Both the position numbers and the translations under genes were made by a program. The notes under the pieces were generated by a model. The model did no database searches and was not told the DNA's origin. It worked only from the letters and a program-made list of their open reading frames with translations. Shown piece by piece: positions 22,086 to 33,004 of a stretch of DNA of 64,000 nucleotides. Source of the DNA: Callorhinus ursinus (Eukaryota > Chordata > Mammalia > Carnivora > Otariidae); the NCBI RefSeq assembly GCF_003265705.1, contig NW_020312785.1, positions 128,435,024-128,499,023 of the forward strand. Reading direction: 5' to 3'. Position 1 is the first letter of the stretch. Every line of letters starts with the position of its first letter.

Positions 22086-22564
22086 TAGCCATAATGAATA
22101 TGTTATCGTGCAAGTTATTACTGTGGGCAACTGAACTTTAATGCCACAGGGAACTCTGGGAGACAGGATGAAACATAGATCTCAGAGTTACCCAACCCAG
22201 GAATATCCCCACCAAATCCTGTCTGCAATCATGGGGTGGGAGGGGCATGAATTCCCAGTACCTGTTGTCTGCAAAGACATACATATGCTAGAAGTGAACA
22301 CACATATGCATACACAGCTTGTTGTGTGTGGACATAATAAGTGCCAAGGGAATAATTGGGAAACAAATGAAACACTGGGAGCATCTCCTACATATAGGCC
22401 CCCTGAAGTAGCCTATAATTGTTTAGGTAGCAACTGCATACAATCTAAATGAAATCATTGAAAATTATTATCATGAAAACCTGTTGAAACGAACATGTCT
22501 GTTAGGCTTTTTAAGAGATTTGGAAAAATAGTGTTTGAATTCAAATGAATTCAGTCTCATTCTT

Positions 22565-22715
22565 GCATTAAATCTTGATTTGAGTCAGAGACCTTTGAAA
22601 AGTTACTAGCTTCTCTGAGCTTTAGTTTTCTCACCTGTAAAATGGACACAATAATTCCTACTATAGTTGGTAGTTATGAGACAAAGTGTGTCAAACATAG
22701 AGATAATTCATTGGT
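22565..22715 (+). repeat. MIR SINE remnant
   Basis: AGTTACTAGCTTCTCTGAGC, TTTTCTCACCTGTAAAATGG and ACAATAATTCCTACT follow the MIR core in sense orientation. Confidence 0.75.
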
Positions 22716-22816
22716 TTTTTTAAGTTTAAACTGCCATGATAATTTGGTGATGGCAACTGTGCCAAAGGATTGCTTAAACAAAATTAGTAATACCACATAA
22801 AATCAATATTACTGTA

Positions 22817-23157
22817 TGCTATAGACTGAATGTTTGTCCCCCTCAAATTCATATGTTAAGTGTTAACGCCCAATGTGATGGTATTAGGAGGTGGGGCCTC
22901 TGGGAGTTGACTGGATCATGAAGGTGGAGCCCTTATAAAAAAGACCCCAGAGAGTTCCCTTGTCCCTTTCACCATGTGAGGACACGGCAAGAAGATAATT
23001 GTTTATGAACCAGGAAGTGGGTCCTCAACAGACGCCAAATCTGCTAGCACCTTGCCCTTGGACTTCCAAACATCCAGAACTGTGAGAAATAAATTTCTAT
23101 TGTTTATGAGCTACTTGGTCTATGGCATTCTGTTATAGCAGCCCAAATGGACTAACA
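22817..23157 (+). mobile_element. MST-type MaLR solo LTR
   Basis: It starts TGCTATAGACTGAATGTTTG, continues with GGTATTAGGAGGTGGGGCC, CACCATGTGAGGACACGGC and GAACTGTGAGAAATAAATTT, and ends at TGGACTAACA. The LTR is nearly complete (about 340 bp) with no internal region beside it. No clear TSD survives. Confidence 0.88.
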
Positions 23158-23188
23158 TAATGTCCTTGGGATAAAAAGGTCAACAAGG

Positions 23189-23385
23189 GGGGTGGCTGGG
23201 TGGCTCAGTTGTTAAGCATCTGCCTTCGGCTCAGGTCATGATCCCAGGGTCCTGGGATCGAGCCCCACATCAGGCTCCCCACGTCATGGGAGGCCTGCTT
23301 CTCCCTTTCCCTCTCCCCCTGCTTGTGTTCCCTCTCTCACTGTGTCTGTCTCTGTCAAATGAATAAATAAAATCTTTAAAAAAAA
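23189..23385 (+). mobile_element. Can-SINE, plus orientation
   Basis: Near-consensus body with a small change in the middle (CCCCACGTCATGGGAGGCC). Perfect 16-bp TSD AAAAAGGTCAACAAGG at 23173-23188 and 23386-23401. Confidence 0.96.
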
Positions 23386-23506
23386 AAAAAGGTCAACAAG
23401 GCCTATCAGTATTGAAATACTTAATCTTTGAGACATTGTACAAACAAGTATTTCTTACAACTTTCTTTCACATTCCAATGCTAAAATAACATTAAAAACC
23501 TAATGT

Positions 23507-25200
23507 AATTGATACTCTATGTGGAAAACCCAAAAGACTCCACCCCCAAATTGTTAGGACTTATACAGGAATTCTGCAAAGTGGCAGGATATAAAATCAA
23601 TGCACAGAAATCACTTGCATTTTTATACATTAACAACAAGACAGAAGAAAGAGAAATTAAGGCGTCAATCCCATTTACAATTGTACCAAAAAACATAAGA
23701 TACCTAGGAATAAACCTAACCAAAGTGGTAAAGGATCTGTACTCAGAAAACTATAGAATACTCATGAAAGAAAGTGAGAAAGACACAATGAAATGGGAAA
23801 AGTTCATGGACTGGAAGAACAAATGTTGTGAAAATGTCTATGCTACCTAGAGTAATCTATACATTCTAAGCAATCCCTATCAAAATACCATCAACTTTTT
23901 CCACAGAGCTGGAACAAATAATCCTAAAACTTGTATGGAATCAGAAAAGACCCCAAAAAGCCAAAGGAATGTTGATAAAGATAATCAAAGCTAGTGACAT
24001 CACAATACCAGACTTCAAGCTCTGTTACAAAACTGTAATCATCAAAACAGTATGGTACTAGCACAAAAACAGACACATAGATCGATGGAACAGAATAGAG
24101 AACCCACAAATGGACCCTCCAACTCTATGGTCAACTAATCTTCAACAAAGCAGGAAAGAAGATCCAATGAACAGAAGACAGTCTCTTCAACAAATGGTGT
24201 TGGGAAAATTGGACAGCCATTTTCTTACATCACACACAAAGATAAACTCAAAATGGATGAAAGACCTAAATGTGAGACAGGAACCCATCAAAATCCTAGA
24301 GGAGAACACAGGCAGCAACCTCTGTGACCTCAGCTGCAGCAACTTCTTGCTAGACATGTTTCCAAAGGCAATGGAAGCAAGGGCAAAAATGAACTACTGG
24401 GACTTCATCAAAATAAAAAGCTTTTGCACAGCAAAGGAAACAGTCAACAAAACCAAAAGACAACCGACAGAATGGAAGAAGAGATTTGCAAATGACATAT
24501 CACATAAAGGGCTAGTATCCAAAATCTATAAAGAACTTATCAAACTCAACACCCAAATAACAAATAATCCAATCAAGAAATGGACAGAAGACATGAACAG
24601 ACATTTCTGCAAGGAAGACATCCAAATGGCCAACGGACACATGAAAAAATGTTCAACATTGCTCGGCATCAGGGAAATCCAAATCAAAGCCTCAATGAGA
24701 TACCACCTCACACCAGTCAGAATGGCTAAAATTAACAAGTCAGGAAATGACAGATGTTGACGAGGATGTGGAGAAAGGGGAACCCTCCTACACTGTTGGT
24801 GGGAATGCAAGCTGGGGCAGCCACTCTGGAAAACAATATGAAGGTTCCTCAAAAAGTTGAAAACAGAGTTATCCTACAAACCAACAATTGCACTACTAGG
24901 TATCTACCCCAAAGATACAAAGGTAGTGAACCAAACGGGCACCTGTACCCCAATGTTTATAGCAGCAATGTCCTCAATAACCCAACTGTGGAAAGAGCCC
25001 AGATGTCCATCGACAGATGAATGGATAAAGAAGATGTGGTGTGTATATATACAATGGAATAGTACCTGACCATCAAAAAAATGAAATCTTCCTTTTGCAA
25101 TGATGTGGTTGGAACTAGAGAGTATTATGCTAAGTAAAATAAGTCAATCAGAGAAAGACAATTATCATATGATATCACTCATATCTGGAATTTGAGAAAC
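23507..25200 (+). pseudogene. L1 ORF2 C-terminal fragment, broken
   Basis: The fragment starts IRYLGINL-side of the reverse transcriptase ([15 protein letters not shown] at 23515, then [16 protein letters not shown]) and continues through the thumb and C-terminal region ([20 protein letters not shown], 24390s; [20 protein letters not shown]). Lesions include a frameshift near 23830-23850, a stop-bearing stretch to 24110 and a TGG-to-TGA change at 24758-24760 inside the Cys-rich motif (CWRG becomes C-stop). The endonuclease and catalytic FADD are absent, so it has no activity. Confidence 0.93.
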
Positions 25201-25496
25201 AAAACAGAGGATCATAGGGGAAGAGAGGAAAAAATAAAACAAGACGAAAGCAGAGCAGGAGATAAGCCATAAGAGACTCTTAACTATAGGAAACAAACTG
25301 AGGGTTACCGGAAGGAAGGAAGGGTGGGGGGACAGGGTAACTGGGTGATAGACATTCAGGAGGACACCTGATATAATGAGCACTGGGTATTATACAAGAC
25401 TGATGAATCACTGACCTCTACCTCTGAATCTAATAATACATTATATGTTAATTAATTGAATTTAAATTAAAAATTCTTTTAATTTAAACAAAAACA
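23507..25496 (+). mobile_element. 5'-truncated LINE-1
   Basis: About 2 kb of L1: ORF2 from just after the FADD motif, then a 3' UTR (ACAAACTGAGGGTTACCGG, GAGCACTGGGTATTATACAA) and an end of TTAATTGAATTTAAATT. The 13-bp TSD AAAAACCTAATGT is at 23494-23506 and 25497-25509. Its 3' UTR has one module and differs from that of the full-length L1, so it is another, probably older, carnivore subfamily. Confidence 0.96.
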
Positions 25497-25730
25497 AAAA
25501 ACCTAATGTTGCTTTCACCATATCCAATCAAAAATTTGTTATTTCCTCAAACCTGCTTTTTCTATAAAGCTTTCTTTATTAAAGCTGCTATATAGAAAAA
25601 ATACATATAATCAAAATGGTGAAAATTCATTTAATAAGTTGGCATCATTTGGTAAAAATGAGCTTTGCATGTGAAAAAAACAAAATAACAGAGAAAATGG
25701 AGCAATAACTCTCCAAAATTGTGATTTTTA

Positions 25731-25950
25731 TTTATTTATTTTTAATTTTTTTCAAAGATTTTATTTACTTATTTGACACAGAGAGAGAGAGAGAGAGCAC
25801 ACAAGTAGGGGGAGTGGCAGGCAGAGGCAGAGGGAGAAGCAAGCTCCCCGAAGAGCAGGGGAGCCTGATGCGGGACTCGATCCCAGGACCCCGGGATCAC
25901 AACCTGAGCCGAAGGCAGTCGCTTAACCAACTGAGCCACCCAGGTGCCCC
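25731..25950 (-). mobile_element. Can-SINE, minus orientation
   Basis: TTTATTTATTTTTAATTTTTTTC precedes AAAGATTTTATTTACTTATT; the end is GAGCCACCCAGGTGCCCC. The TSD AAAATTGTGATTTTTA is perfect over 16 bp at 25715-25730 and 25951-25966. Confidence 0.96.
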
Positions 25951-25966
25951 AAAATTGTGATTTTTA

Positions 25967-26532
25967 AATTGTAAAACTGCATTAACATGGACAAAATTTA
26001 TCAATATATGAACAAAAGGATGGAAGCATCCATTTTTTAGCAGTTTGCTTCTGGAAAACTCAGAGCTAGAGACAAAATTTAAATCATGAAGAATTGCCAA
26101 ACAAGCGAAGCAGGGCTAATTGGCCAAAAATAAATAAACTAACTCCAAGTATGTGAGAAATGAACAGAAACACTACATTCCTGTAAGTATCCCAGGGTTC
26201 ATAAAAATAGTTCAAAACCTCTGAAAATCTCTGATAAATAGACACAAATATTTAAGACACTTTAAAATTGGCAACACTGTTACCATGATGCACAAAATTA
26301 CCAATATGTGACAAACTTTTTTGATTAGAAATATTTATTTTTGATCTATTTGTTGTTTCAGTCAATTTCCCTATAACCTCCACTATAGTCTGACACATGG
26401 TAGTTATTTGACAAATGTTAGTTGTCTTCTATTTATTAGTATGCCTTCAGCATTATTAAAGGAAGAAATTGCTAACAAAGATTTCTGAGAGCCACCTTCA
26501 AGTCAAACCATCTCCAAATAGGTCTTATTGGT
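25967..26532. other. Unique AT-rich sequence
   Basis: No gene and no recognised repeat. Ends at a SINE target site. Confidence 0.5.
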
Positions 26533-26551
26533 AAAAAGTCCAATTACTGGA

Positions 26552-26721
26552 GGGGCATCTGGGTTGGTTAAGTGACCAACTCTTGGTTTCAGCTCAGGTC
26601 ATGATCTCCAGGTCATGAGATTGAGCCCTGTGACAGGCGCCAAGCTGGGCATGAAGCGTGCTGAAGATTCTCTCTCTCCCTCAGGAGACTCACCTACATG
26701 CGCTCTCTCTCTCTTTCTCTC

Positions 26722-26752
<31 letters not shown>
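26552..26752 (+). mobile_element. Older Can-SINE with shortened head and long A-tail
   Basis: Head GGGGCATCTGGGTTGGTTAAG lacks the TGGCTCAGT part of the A box. CTCTTGGTTTCAGCTCAGG marks an older subfamily. A run of 33 A (26725-26757) forms the tail. Diverged TSD AAAAGTCCAATTACTGGA / AAAATCCCAATTATAGGA. Confidence 0.9.
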
Positions 26753-26762
<10 letters not shown>

Positions 26763-26806
26763 ATTATAGGAAATCAAACAAGAGGTTGTTATGAAGTGTT
26801 TTGGGT

Positions 26807-27203
26807 TTTTTTTTTAAAGATTTTATTTATTTATTTGAGAGAGAGCATGAGCAGGGAGAGGGGCAGAGTGAGAGGGACAAACAGACTCCCCACTGAACTT
26901 GGAGCCTGAAGTGGGCTCAATCCCAGGATCCTGAGACCACAACCTGAGCCAAAATTAGATGAGGTCAGGGTGCCTGGGTGGCTCGGTTGGTTAAGCAACT
27001 GCCTTCGGGATCCCAGGATGCTGGGCTCGAGCCCCGCATCGGGTTCCTTGCTCAGCGGGGAGCCTGCTTCTCCCTCTCCCTCTGCCTGCTACACCACCTG
27101 TTGTGCTCGCTCTCTCTCTCTCTGTCAAATAAATAAATAAAATCTTTAAAAAAAAAATTAGATGAGGTCCAACGTTCAACTGACTGAGCCACCCAGGCGA
27201 CCC
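26807..27203 (-). mobile_element. Older Can-SINE (minus) split by a plus SINE
   Basis: The tail-side half (26807-26966: AAAGATTTTATTTATTTATT, purine tract, AACCTGAGCCAAAATTAGAT) and the head-side half (27170-27203: TCAACTGACTGAGCCACC, AGGCGACCC) are one element. The break lies in the TGA-rich region between the A and B boxes. Confidence 0.9.
26967..27153 (+). mobile_element. Can-SINE nested in an opposite SINE
   Basis: Perfect 16-bp TSD AAAATTAGATGAGGTC at 26951-26966 and 27154-27169. It lacks about 14 bases in the region normally reading CTCAGGTCATGATC (it runs CTTCGGGATCCCAGG), removing sequence between the boxes. Confidence 0.95.
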
Positions 27204-27209
27204 TGGGCT

Positions 27210-27745
27210 TTGGGGATTTTAATGCAAGAAAAGAGTAAGGAACAAGTAGATATTGGAGACAATCGACCAATGCATCAAACTAATAAGGTGTAGGAGGTCC
27301 AGAAGCTGTGCTTGGGACAGGCAGACAAAATGGAATAGCTCAGAAGCTCCATCTGTGAATGATGAGTATCTATTGAGGCATTATTTTTACTAAGCCAGAC
27401 AAAAACCAGAGATGAATCCTTACTGTGGTCAGAAAAGACTGGTCAAAGCATACCAGAAGCTTCTGATCTCTAATAAATGTATAATCCTGCAATGGAAAAG
27501 GATGACCCCACAGGCCAACACAACTCAGTGAAAATATGTCTTTACAAAGACTCAAGTCCTTTCATATGCATTTTGTATTCAGCAGACTTCATTAATTTTT
27601 CCCAAAGATCTTATCACTTAGAATGATATACATTGACTGGTGAACAAAAGCATTCTTGTTTTAATGGCTTACATATCCCAAAAACGTACATTACAACTTG
27701 CCTTCCAGTTTACTACCCACTTGTTGAGTCTGACCACAGCTGAAT
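27210..27745. other. Unique sequence
   Basis: No gene or known repeat seen. Confidence 0.5.
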
Positions 27746-27758
27746 TGAAAGTCACTGG

Positions 27759-27970
27759 TGGGGACGCCTGGGTGGCTCAGTCGTTAAGCGTCTGCCTTCG
27801 GCTCAGGTCATGATCCCAGGGTCCTGGGATCGAGCCCACATCGGGCTCACTGCTCGGTGGGAAGCCTGCTTCTCCCTCTCCCACTCCCCCTGCTTGTGTT
27901 CCTTCTCTCACTGAGTCTCTCTCTGGTAAAAAAAAAAAAAAAAAAATTTAAAAAAAAAAAAAAAAGGAAA
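27759..27970 (+). mobile_element. Can-SINE, plus orientation (young type)
   Basis: Near-consensus body; the AATAAATAAATAAA signature in the tail has been replaced by two A runs separated by TTT. Perfect 12-bp TSD GAAAGTCACTGG at 27747-27758 and 27971-27982. Confidence 0.95.
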
Positions 27971-27984
27971 GAAAGTCACTGGGA

Positions 27985-28709
27985 ATCCACATTTAACGGT
28001 ATAAGACAAATCACTATGCTTTGAGTGTCCTCTTTCATGGCTCCACCCCCAGACTCAGGCTGAAACAACTTGCCAGCCTCACATTCGTACAAACATACTC
28101 TATGCTTGGATGTCAATGGTTACCACCAAATCCTCTGAATCCATTAATCAAATTCTTTTCACAGGGTTAAAGGCAATTCTGTTTGGGGAGTTGCTAAGCA
28201 GCTTTGTCTCCTTCCTGGAGATCCATGATTAGTTGTTAAATGTCTTAGTCTTGTTGGCTCCGCAGTTGCTGGGGTGGTGAGCGAGCCATTGTTAAGCAGT
28301 GAGGCCATAGCTGTACCTCAGACAACAGCTGTACCACCTCCATTTGAGAAAGCCTATTGCCAAAGTCTTTTGAGAGATAGTGGGGGCGGGGGTACTGTTA
28401 ATTTGGCTCAGTGTCTCTCTTGGCCAGAATGATTTTATTTGGAAACCTATTTTATCTAGATTTAGGGAAGGTCTCTGCCTTCATAAAGAACAAACAATGA
28501 CCTTATCCCGGCGGTTCCGCACCATCAGGTTAGAACTTGTGGAAGAGCATTAAGCGCTTGCCCGGTCTTCAAGTGGACAGATTTAACTCTTGGATGATTC
28601 AGATTGTGTTTACCCAATGGCATCCATGGTTCCAGCAAAGTCAGCAGAACCCCATCTGCTGAGTGGCTAGTTGTGATTATTTTGTTGGTGATGAGGAAAA
28701 CTTTCAGTC
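27985..28709. other. Unique sequence
   Basis: Moderate GC, no supported exon and no repeat I can name. Confidence 0.45.
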
Positions 28710-28726
28710 AAAATATATGATTTGTT

Positions 28727-28933
28727 GGGGCGCCTGGGTGGCTCAGGTGGTTAAGCGACTGCCTTTGGCTCACATCATGATCTCGGGGTCCTGGGATAGA
28801 GCCCCGTGTCAGGCTCCCTGCTCAGCAGGGAGTCTGCTTCTCCCTCTGCTCCTCCCCACACCCCCCCCCCCCGCTCGCTCTCTCTCTCTCTCTCTCAAAT
28901 AAATAAATAAAATATTTTTTAAAAAACAAAAAC
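28727..28933 (+). mobile_element. Can-SINE, plus orientation
   Basis: Complete head GGGGCGCCTGGGTGGCTCAG, a C-run (CACCCCCCCCCCCCG) and (CT)n in the middle, and an AATAAATAAATAAAAT tail. TSD AAAATATATGATTTGT / AAAATGTATGACTTGT. Confidence 0.95.
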
Positions 28934-29189
28934 AAAATGTATGACTTGTGAGCAAAATATTCATATGAACTTGGTCCTGACTCAGCATGAGTGAATAATC
29001 AAGAATATAGAAACATAGCCCAAGCCTTCAGGACCAGATCTTATTTTAAAACAGGGTGTTAAACTACCACACCAAACTTCCTAGCACACAATGCCATCCT
29101 ATAGGCATAAAGTCAAGTTAACAGGCTGACTGTACACTTCTCCTCACTACACATCCCACAGCTTGGGAATTGGACAGATACTATTAAGC

Positions 29190-29290
29190 CCAGATCCACC
29201 CCCTACAATCCCTGACACATCGAGCAAGTCACAAATCCTTCCGAGCTTCAGTTTCCTTGTTTGTAAAATTGAGAGAATAAGATTAGCTTA
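29190..29290 (+). repeat. MIR SINE remnant
   Basis: AGCAAGTCACAAATCCTTCCG, CTTCAGTTTCCTTGTTTGTAAAAT and GAGAATAAGATTAG follow the MIR core. Confidence 0.75.
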
Positions 29291-29299
29291 ATAGATAGT

Positions 29300-29560
29300 T
29301 ATTGAGTTCCTAGTATCTACCAGTCATTCTTTTAGGTACTAGGGATACAGACAGAAGTGAAAAAGAAAATAAATAAAAAGCTCAGCCGTTATGAAGCTTA
29401 GATTTTTCTACTCCTCAAGACTGTTCAGAGGAGTAGAAAAGAGAACGAAACAAATACATTATCAATACATAGTAAGTGCTCCCACTAACCCTCTCACTCA
29501 GTTTTGTTTCACAATGATAAGTGCTATGGAGAAGGTAGGAGAAAATATAGTGTGTCATTT
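29300..29560 (-). repeat. L2 LINE 3' fragment, antisense
   Basis: TTATTGAGTTCCTAGTATCTACC, TTTTAGGTACTAGGGATACAG and GATAAGTGCTATGGAGAAGG are the reversed L2 3' end. Confidence 0.75.
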
Positions 29561-29737
29561 CTGAACTGTGTTTAGAAATTAAAAATACAAACCTCACCTA
29601 GGCCAGTATTTTTTTTCAAACCTCAGATTCTGACATATTAGCTTTTTTCTAAATGAAAAATATGGGGAAAAAAATGGAAAGGAAAGGAATGGAATGGAAA
29701 TGTAATAAGGATTAAGTATTGATTCCTGAAGCTTTTG

Positions 29738-29738
<1 letters not shown>

Positions 29739-29773
<35 letters not shown>
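29739..29773. repeat. (TG)n microsatellite
   Basis: About 17 TG units. Confidence 0.97.
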
Positions 29774-29776
<3 letters not shown>

Positions 29777-29779
29777 GGC

Positions 29780-31420
29780 TGAGGATGTAAAATGCATTTC
29801 TAACTGTAGGTCAAAAAGTTTTCAAAAAATTTTTGAAAGCTACTGATCTATATATAATTTTAAAAAAAAGGAAAGAAATTTTCTTTTAGCTTTTGTTATT
29901 ATCCCCAACTACCTAACTCCTTATCTAGTATTTATAGTAATGACTACTATAAAAATGTACACCAAGATAAATTAGTTTTGTAAGAAAATGAAAGAGCATT
30001 CCCTAAAATGAAAACCATTTTGAGTCATTTTCTATAGTCCCATATACTTTACTTATTTCCCAGAATGTCCATCCAGAAGTGGAACATACGGAATGGGAAC
30101 AGACAAGCGGTGCACTTGCTCCCTCTAAGCACATTTTCCAAAAGTGACACTTTCTCAATAATTTCTAAATTAGTATGTTTACATGATGGTGATGAAAACT
30201 ATCATTAAAAAATTGAAGGAGGTGTAAAAACAAGATTGCACGGCAGGAAAAGAATGTAGCCAAATGCCGTCTTCCTCCTCTCCAACCAATGGGCCAGGTC
30301 TTGCACAAGCCCCACCTGCAGAGATACTGCCTCCGATTTTCAAACCTTGCCATGGTTGCTAGTCTAGCTTAGAATCACCCAAACTGCATGAAGGATAATG
30401 GTTCTAATTCCTGACCACATTTTTCCCATTAGTTTTATTCTCGCACCACCTGTCCACTTTGTTGGGAACTAACCTAAATTAATTCAGTCATAAACAACTA
30501 GTAGGCTTTTTATTTGTAAATATCAATTGCCTCAAGAAGGCAGATATTCTTCATCATTTTTGTGTCTTCTTGGAATATTATTTTAAGTATATAAAATAAA
30601 ATGCCTAGGGATTTAAAGGAAAGTAGAATACTTTGAAATACAGTTGTTGAAATATTTTTAAATATCTGTGATATAAAAATACATAGAATTCCCTATTAAT
30701 AAATTAAAAATAGACCTACTAGTGGGTCTACTATCACTATAATTGCAAGCAAATGATGAGATGAAATGACACGTTGAAGATATCTGCAGTAAGTAATATG
30801 TCATGAAAATAAATGTGATCTCTATTAGTGACAAAAGAAGTTAGTAACACCAGGATGTGTTGCCTACACTCATAATTGAAGGAAATTCTACATTTCAGTT
30901 AGAGTTAGTGAGGATGAAAACGTAATTCATTTTCATATCCAACACCATAGATATCTTGAATTCTACCTATGCAAAGTGTCCATACTGCAGGTTGAAAGCT
31001 CCTCATTAGAGGCAAAAGATAGTTCCAGATCTCTCTACAACCTTGCTGTGAAGTAACAAAGAAGGCAAATGTCTGATGGAATTCTGTCATTTAATTAGCA
31101 GGCAGTCCCAAGACAATCATGTATCCTTTTCTTTAAACTTGATGAAATCCCAGCTCTCTGTCTTTTTAGAAAGTCTGACAGCACCTTGCAGGAAAAGCTT
31201 ACCGAAGCCAAATGTGCCGAAATTCAAACATCAGGACTCAATTAACTCTCAGGTAAAATCAGACAACTAAGAATCTTTCTAATTAGTGACTAAATATAAG
31301 ACTGCCTAGGGATCATACCTAAGGTCCTTTTCAGGGCTGCTGCATACATTCGTTTTGGTTGAGCACTGTGTAACTCTACAACCAAATGCAGTGACCATGC
31401 CATTTCTAAGGGTACTGACT
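29780..31420. other. Unique AT-rich sequence with one exon-like segment
   Basis: No repeat I recognise. A segment at 31170-31252 has splice-like borders and an open frame; it is discussed as a low-confidence lead and is not called as a gene. Confidence 0.45.
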
Positions 31421-31439
31421 GCTGGGCTCTCTCTCTCTT

Positions 31440-31440
<1 letters not shown>

Positions 31441-31482
<42 letters not shown>
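31441..31482. repeat. (TTG)14 microsatellite
   Basis: Fourteen uninterrupted TTG units lying where the A-tail of a reversed SINE should be. Confidence 0.97.
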
Positions 31483-31566
31483 TAGAGAGAAAGAGAGCAC
31501 GTGATTGGAGGGGGGAGAGGCAGAGGGAGAGAGAGGGAATCTTAAGCAGGTCCAGGTCCAGCACCC
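31441..31566 (-). mobile_element. Truncated Can-SINE (minus) with a (TTG)n tail
   Basis: The purine tract AGAGAGAAAGAGAGCACGTG and AGGCAGAGGGAGAGAGAGGG belong to a reversed SINE; most of the tRNA-like head is deleted. In place of poly(T) stands (TTG)14 at 31441-31482. Direct repeats CTGGGCTCTCTCTCTCTTA / CTGGGCTCTCTCATTCTTA flank it. Confidence 0.8.
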
Positions 31567-31637
31567 CTGGGCTCTCTCATTCTTATACCGTGTTGCAAGA
31601 AGCAATGCTCAAACTATTTAATATTAAAATAGTACAG

Positions 31638-31844
31638 GGGTGGGGTACCTGGGTGGTTCAGTTGGTTAAGTATCTGACTCTTGGTTTCAGCTCACATCAT
31701 GATCTTAGGCTGATGAGATCGAGTCCTGAATCAGGCTTCACACTCAGCACCAAGTCTGCTTGAGATTCTTTCCCCCTCCCTCTCCCTTCTCCTGTGCTCC
31801 TCATCCCCCTCTCAAAAATAAATAAATAAATAAAATCTTAAAAA
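31638..31844 (+). mobile_element. Older Can-SINE, plus, first of a same-site pair
   Basis: Head GGGTACCTGGGTGGTTCAG, CTCTTGGTTTCAGCTCACA and an AATAAATAAATAAATAAAATC tail. The target AAAATAGTACAGGG precedes it, and AAAAATAGCACAGGG follows. Confidence 0.92.
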
Positions 31845-31856
31845 AAAATAGCACAG

Positions 31857-32043
31857 GGTGACTGGTTGAATGTCCAGCTCTGGATTTCGGCTCAGGTCAT
31901 GATCTCAGGGTCCTAGGATCAAGCCCCCCATTGGGCTCCACACTCAGTGGGGAGTCTGCTTGGGGATTCTCTCTCCCTCTCTCTCTGCCCCTTTCCCCAC
32001 TCTCTCTCGCTCTCTCAAATAAATATTTATTTATTTAATCTTA
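31857..32043 (+). mobile_element. Older Can-SINE, plus, second of a same-site pair
   Basis: Degraded head GTGACTGGTTGAATGTCCAG, then CTCTGGATTTCGGCTCAGG and CAAATAAATATTTATTTATT. It follows directly on the target duplication of the previous SINE, and the target AAAATAGTACA appears a third time after it. Confidence 0.9.
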
Positions 32044-32047
32044 AAAA

Positions 32048-32792
32048 ATAGTACATATTATGCAATCAGAATGGGTATTGATTAAAAACAACTAGTACAG
32101 GTATAACAGTATGTCCTAGATGAATTTTAGCCTTGCACTATCCATGCATGGGTAGAGAGTATCTTCTAGACAATCCCTACATCTTGACCACTAAGTTCAC
32201 CAATGAAAGTCCATTTCTAGCATATAATATACTCATTAACAAAGCCTGTTGTATTGATCAGAAACCAACATAAGTAAAATACTCACTTAGAATAACCATT
32301 TCTGGAGTGTGGCCTCTGGATTAAATGCTGGCTAACCACTTCTGGAGGGTGTAAATCCAGCAACTATCTCTGGTGCATGGATTAAAATGAACACAAATGC
32401 ATATATATAATATATCATACTGAAATTTTTTCCAAAAAATCATAAGCCAAATACCCAATTATCACTATTTTGGTAAAAACAACCTATTAATTTATTAACC
32501 TGCCAAACTATTTTGGAAACAAGAAAGATCTCTTACACCTACCAGTGAAAAAAATTTTTTTAAACTTTGTCTCTGAGTTGAGGTGCTTCAGCTATCCTCT
32601 ATTAAATGACATTTTGCAAGCTTTGGGAAATCCCCAAAGTGTCATGTAGTTTTAAGGAAACCAAATCCAGCAGAGAGATTCTGTCATCTCCTTTATGAAG
32701 CATGAAGGGATGTAGTTAAACAAGCCTATCTAGAGACTAAAAGGGATCAGAGATCAGAACATGGAAAGATCATGATGAAAACAGAGCTATAG
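32048..32792. other. Unique AT-rich sequence
   Basis: A short self-similar part (TTCTGGAGTGTGGCCTCTGGATTAAA and ATCTCTGGTGCATGGATTAAA, 32301-32385) is present. No gene is seen. Confidence 0.45.
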
Positions 32793-32807
32793 AAAAGGAT
32801 GAAGAAA

Positions 32808-33004
32808 GGGGCACCTGGGTGGCTCAGTTGTTAAGCGTCTGCCTTCAGCTCAGGTCATGATCCCAGGGTCCTGGAATCGAGCCCCGCATTGGGCTCCCTG
32901 CTCGGTGGGAAGCCTGCTTCTCCCTCTCCCACTCCCCCTGCTTGTGTTCCCTCTCTCGCTGTGTCTCTCTCTGTCAAATAAATAAATAAAATCCTTATTT
33001 AAAA
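32808..33004 (+). mobile_element. Can-SINE, plus orientation (young type)
   Basis: Near-consensus copy with CCCACTCCCCCTGCTTGTG and CTCTGTCAAATAAATAAAT. TSD AAAAGGATGAAG / AAAAAGATGAAG. Confidence 0.95.
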
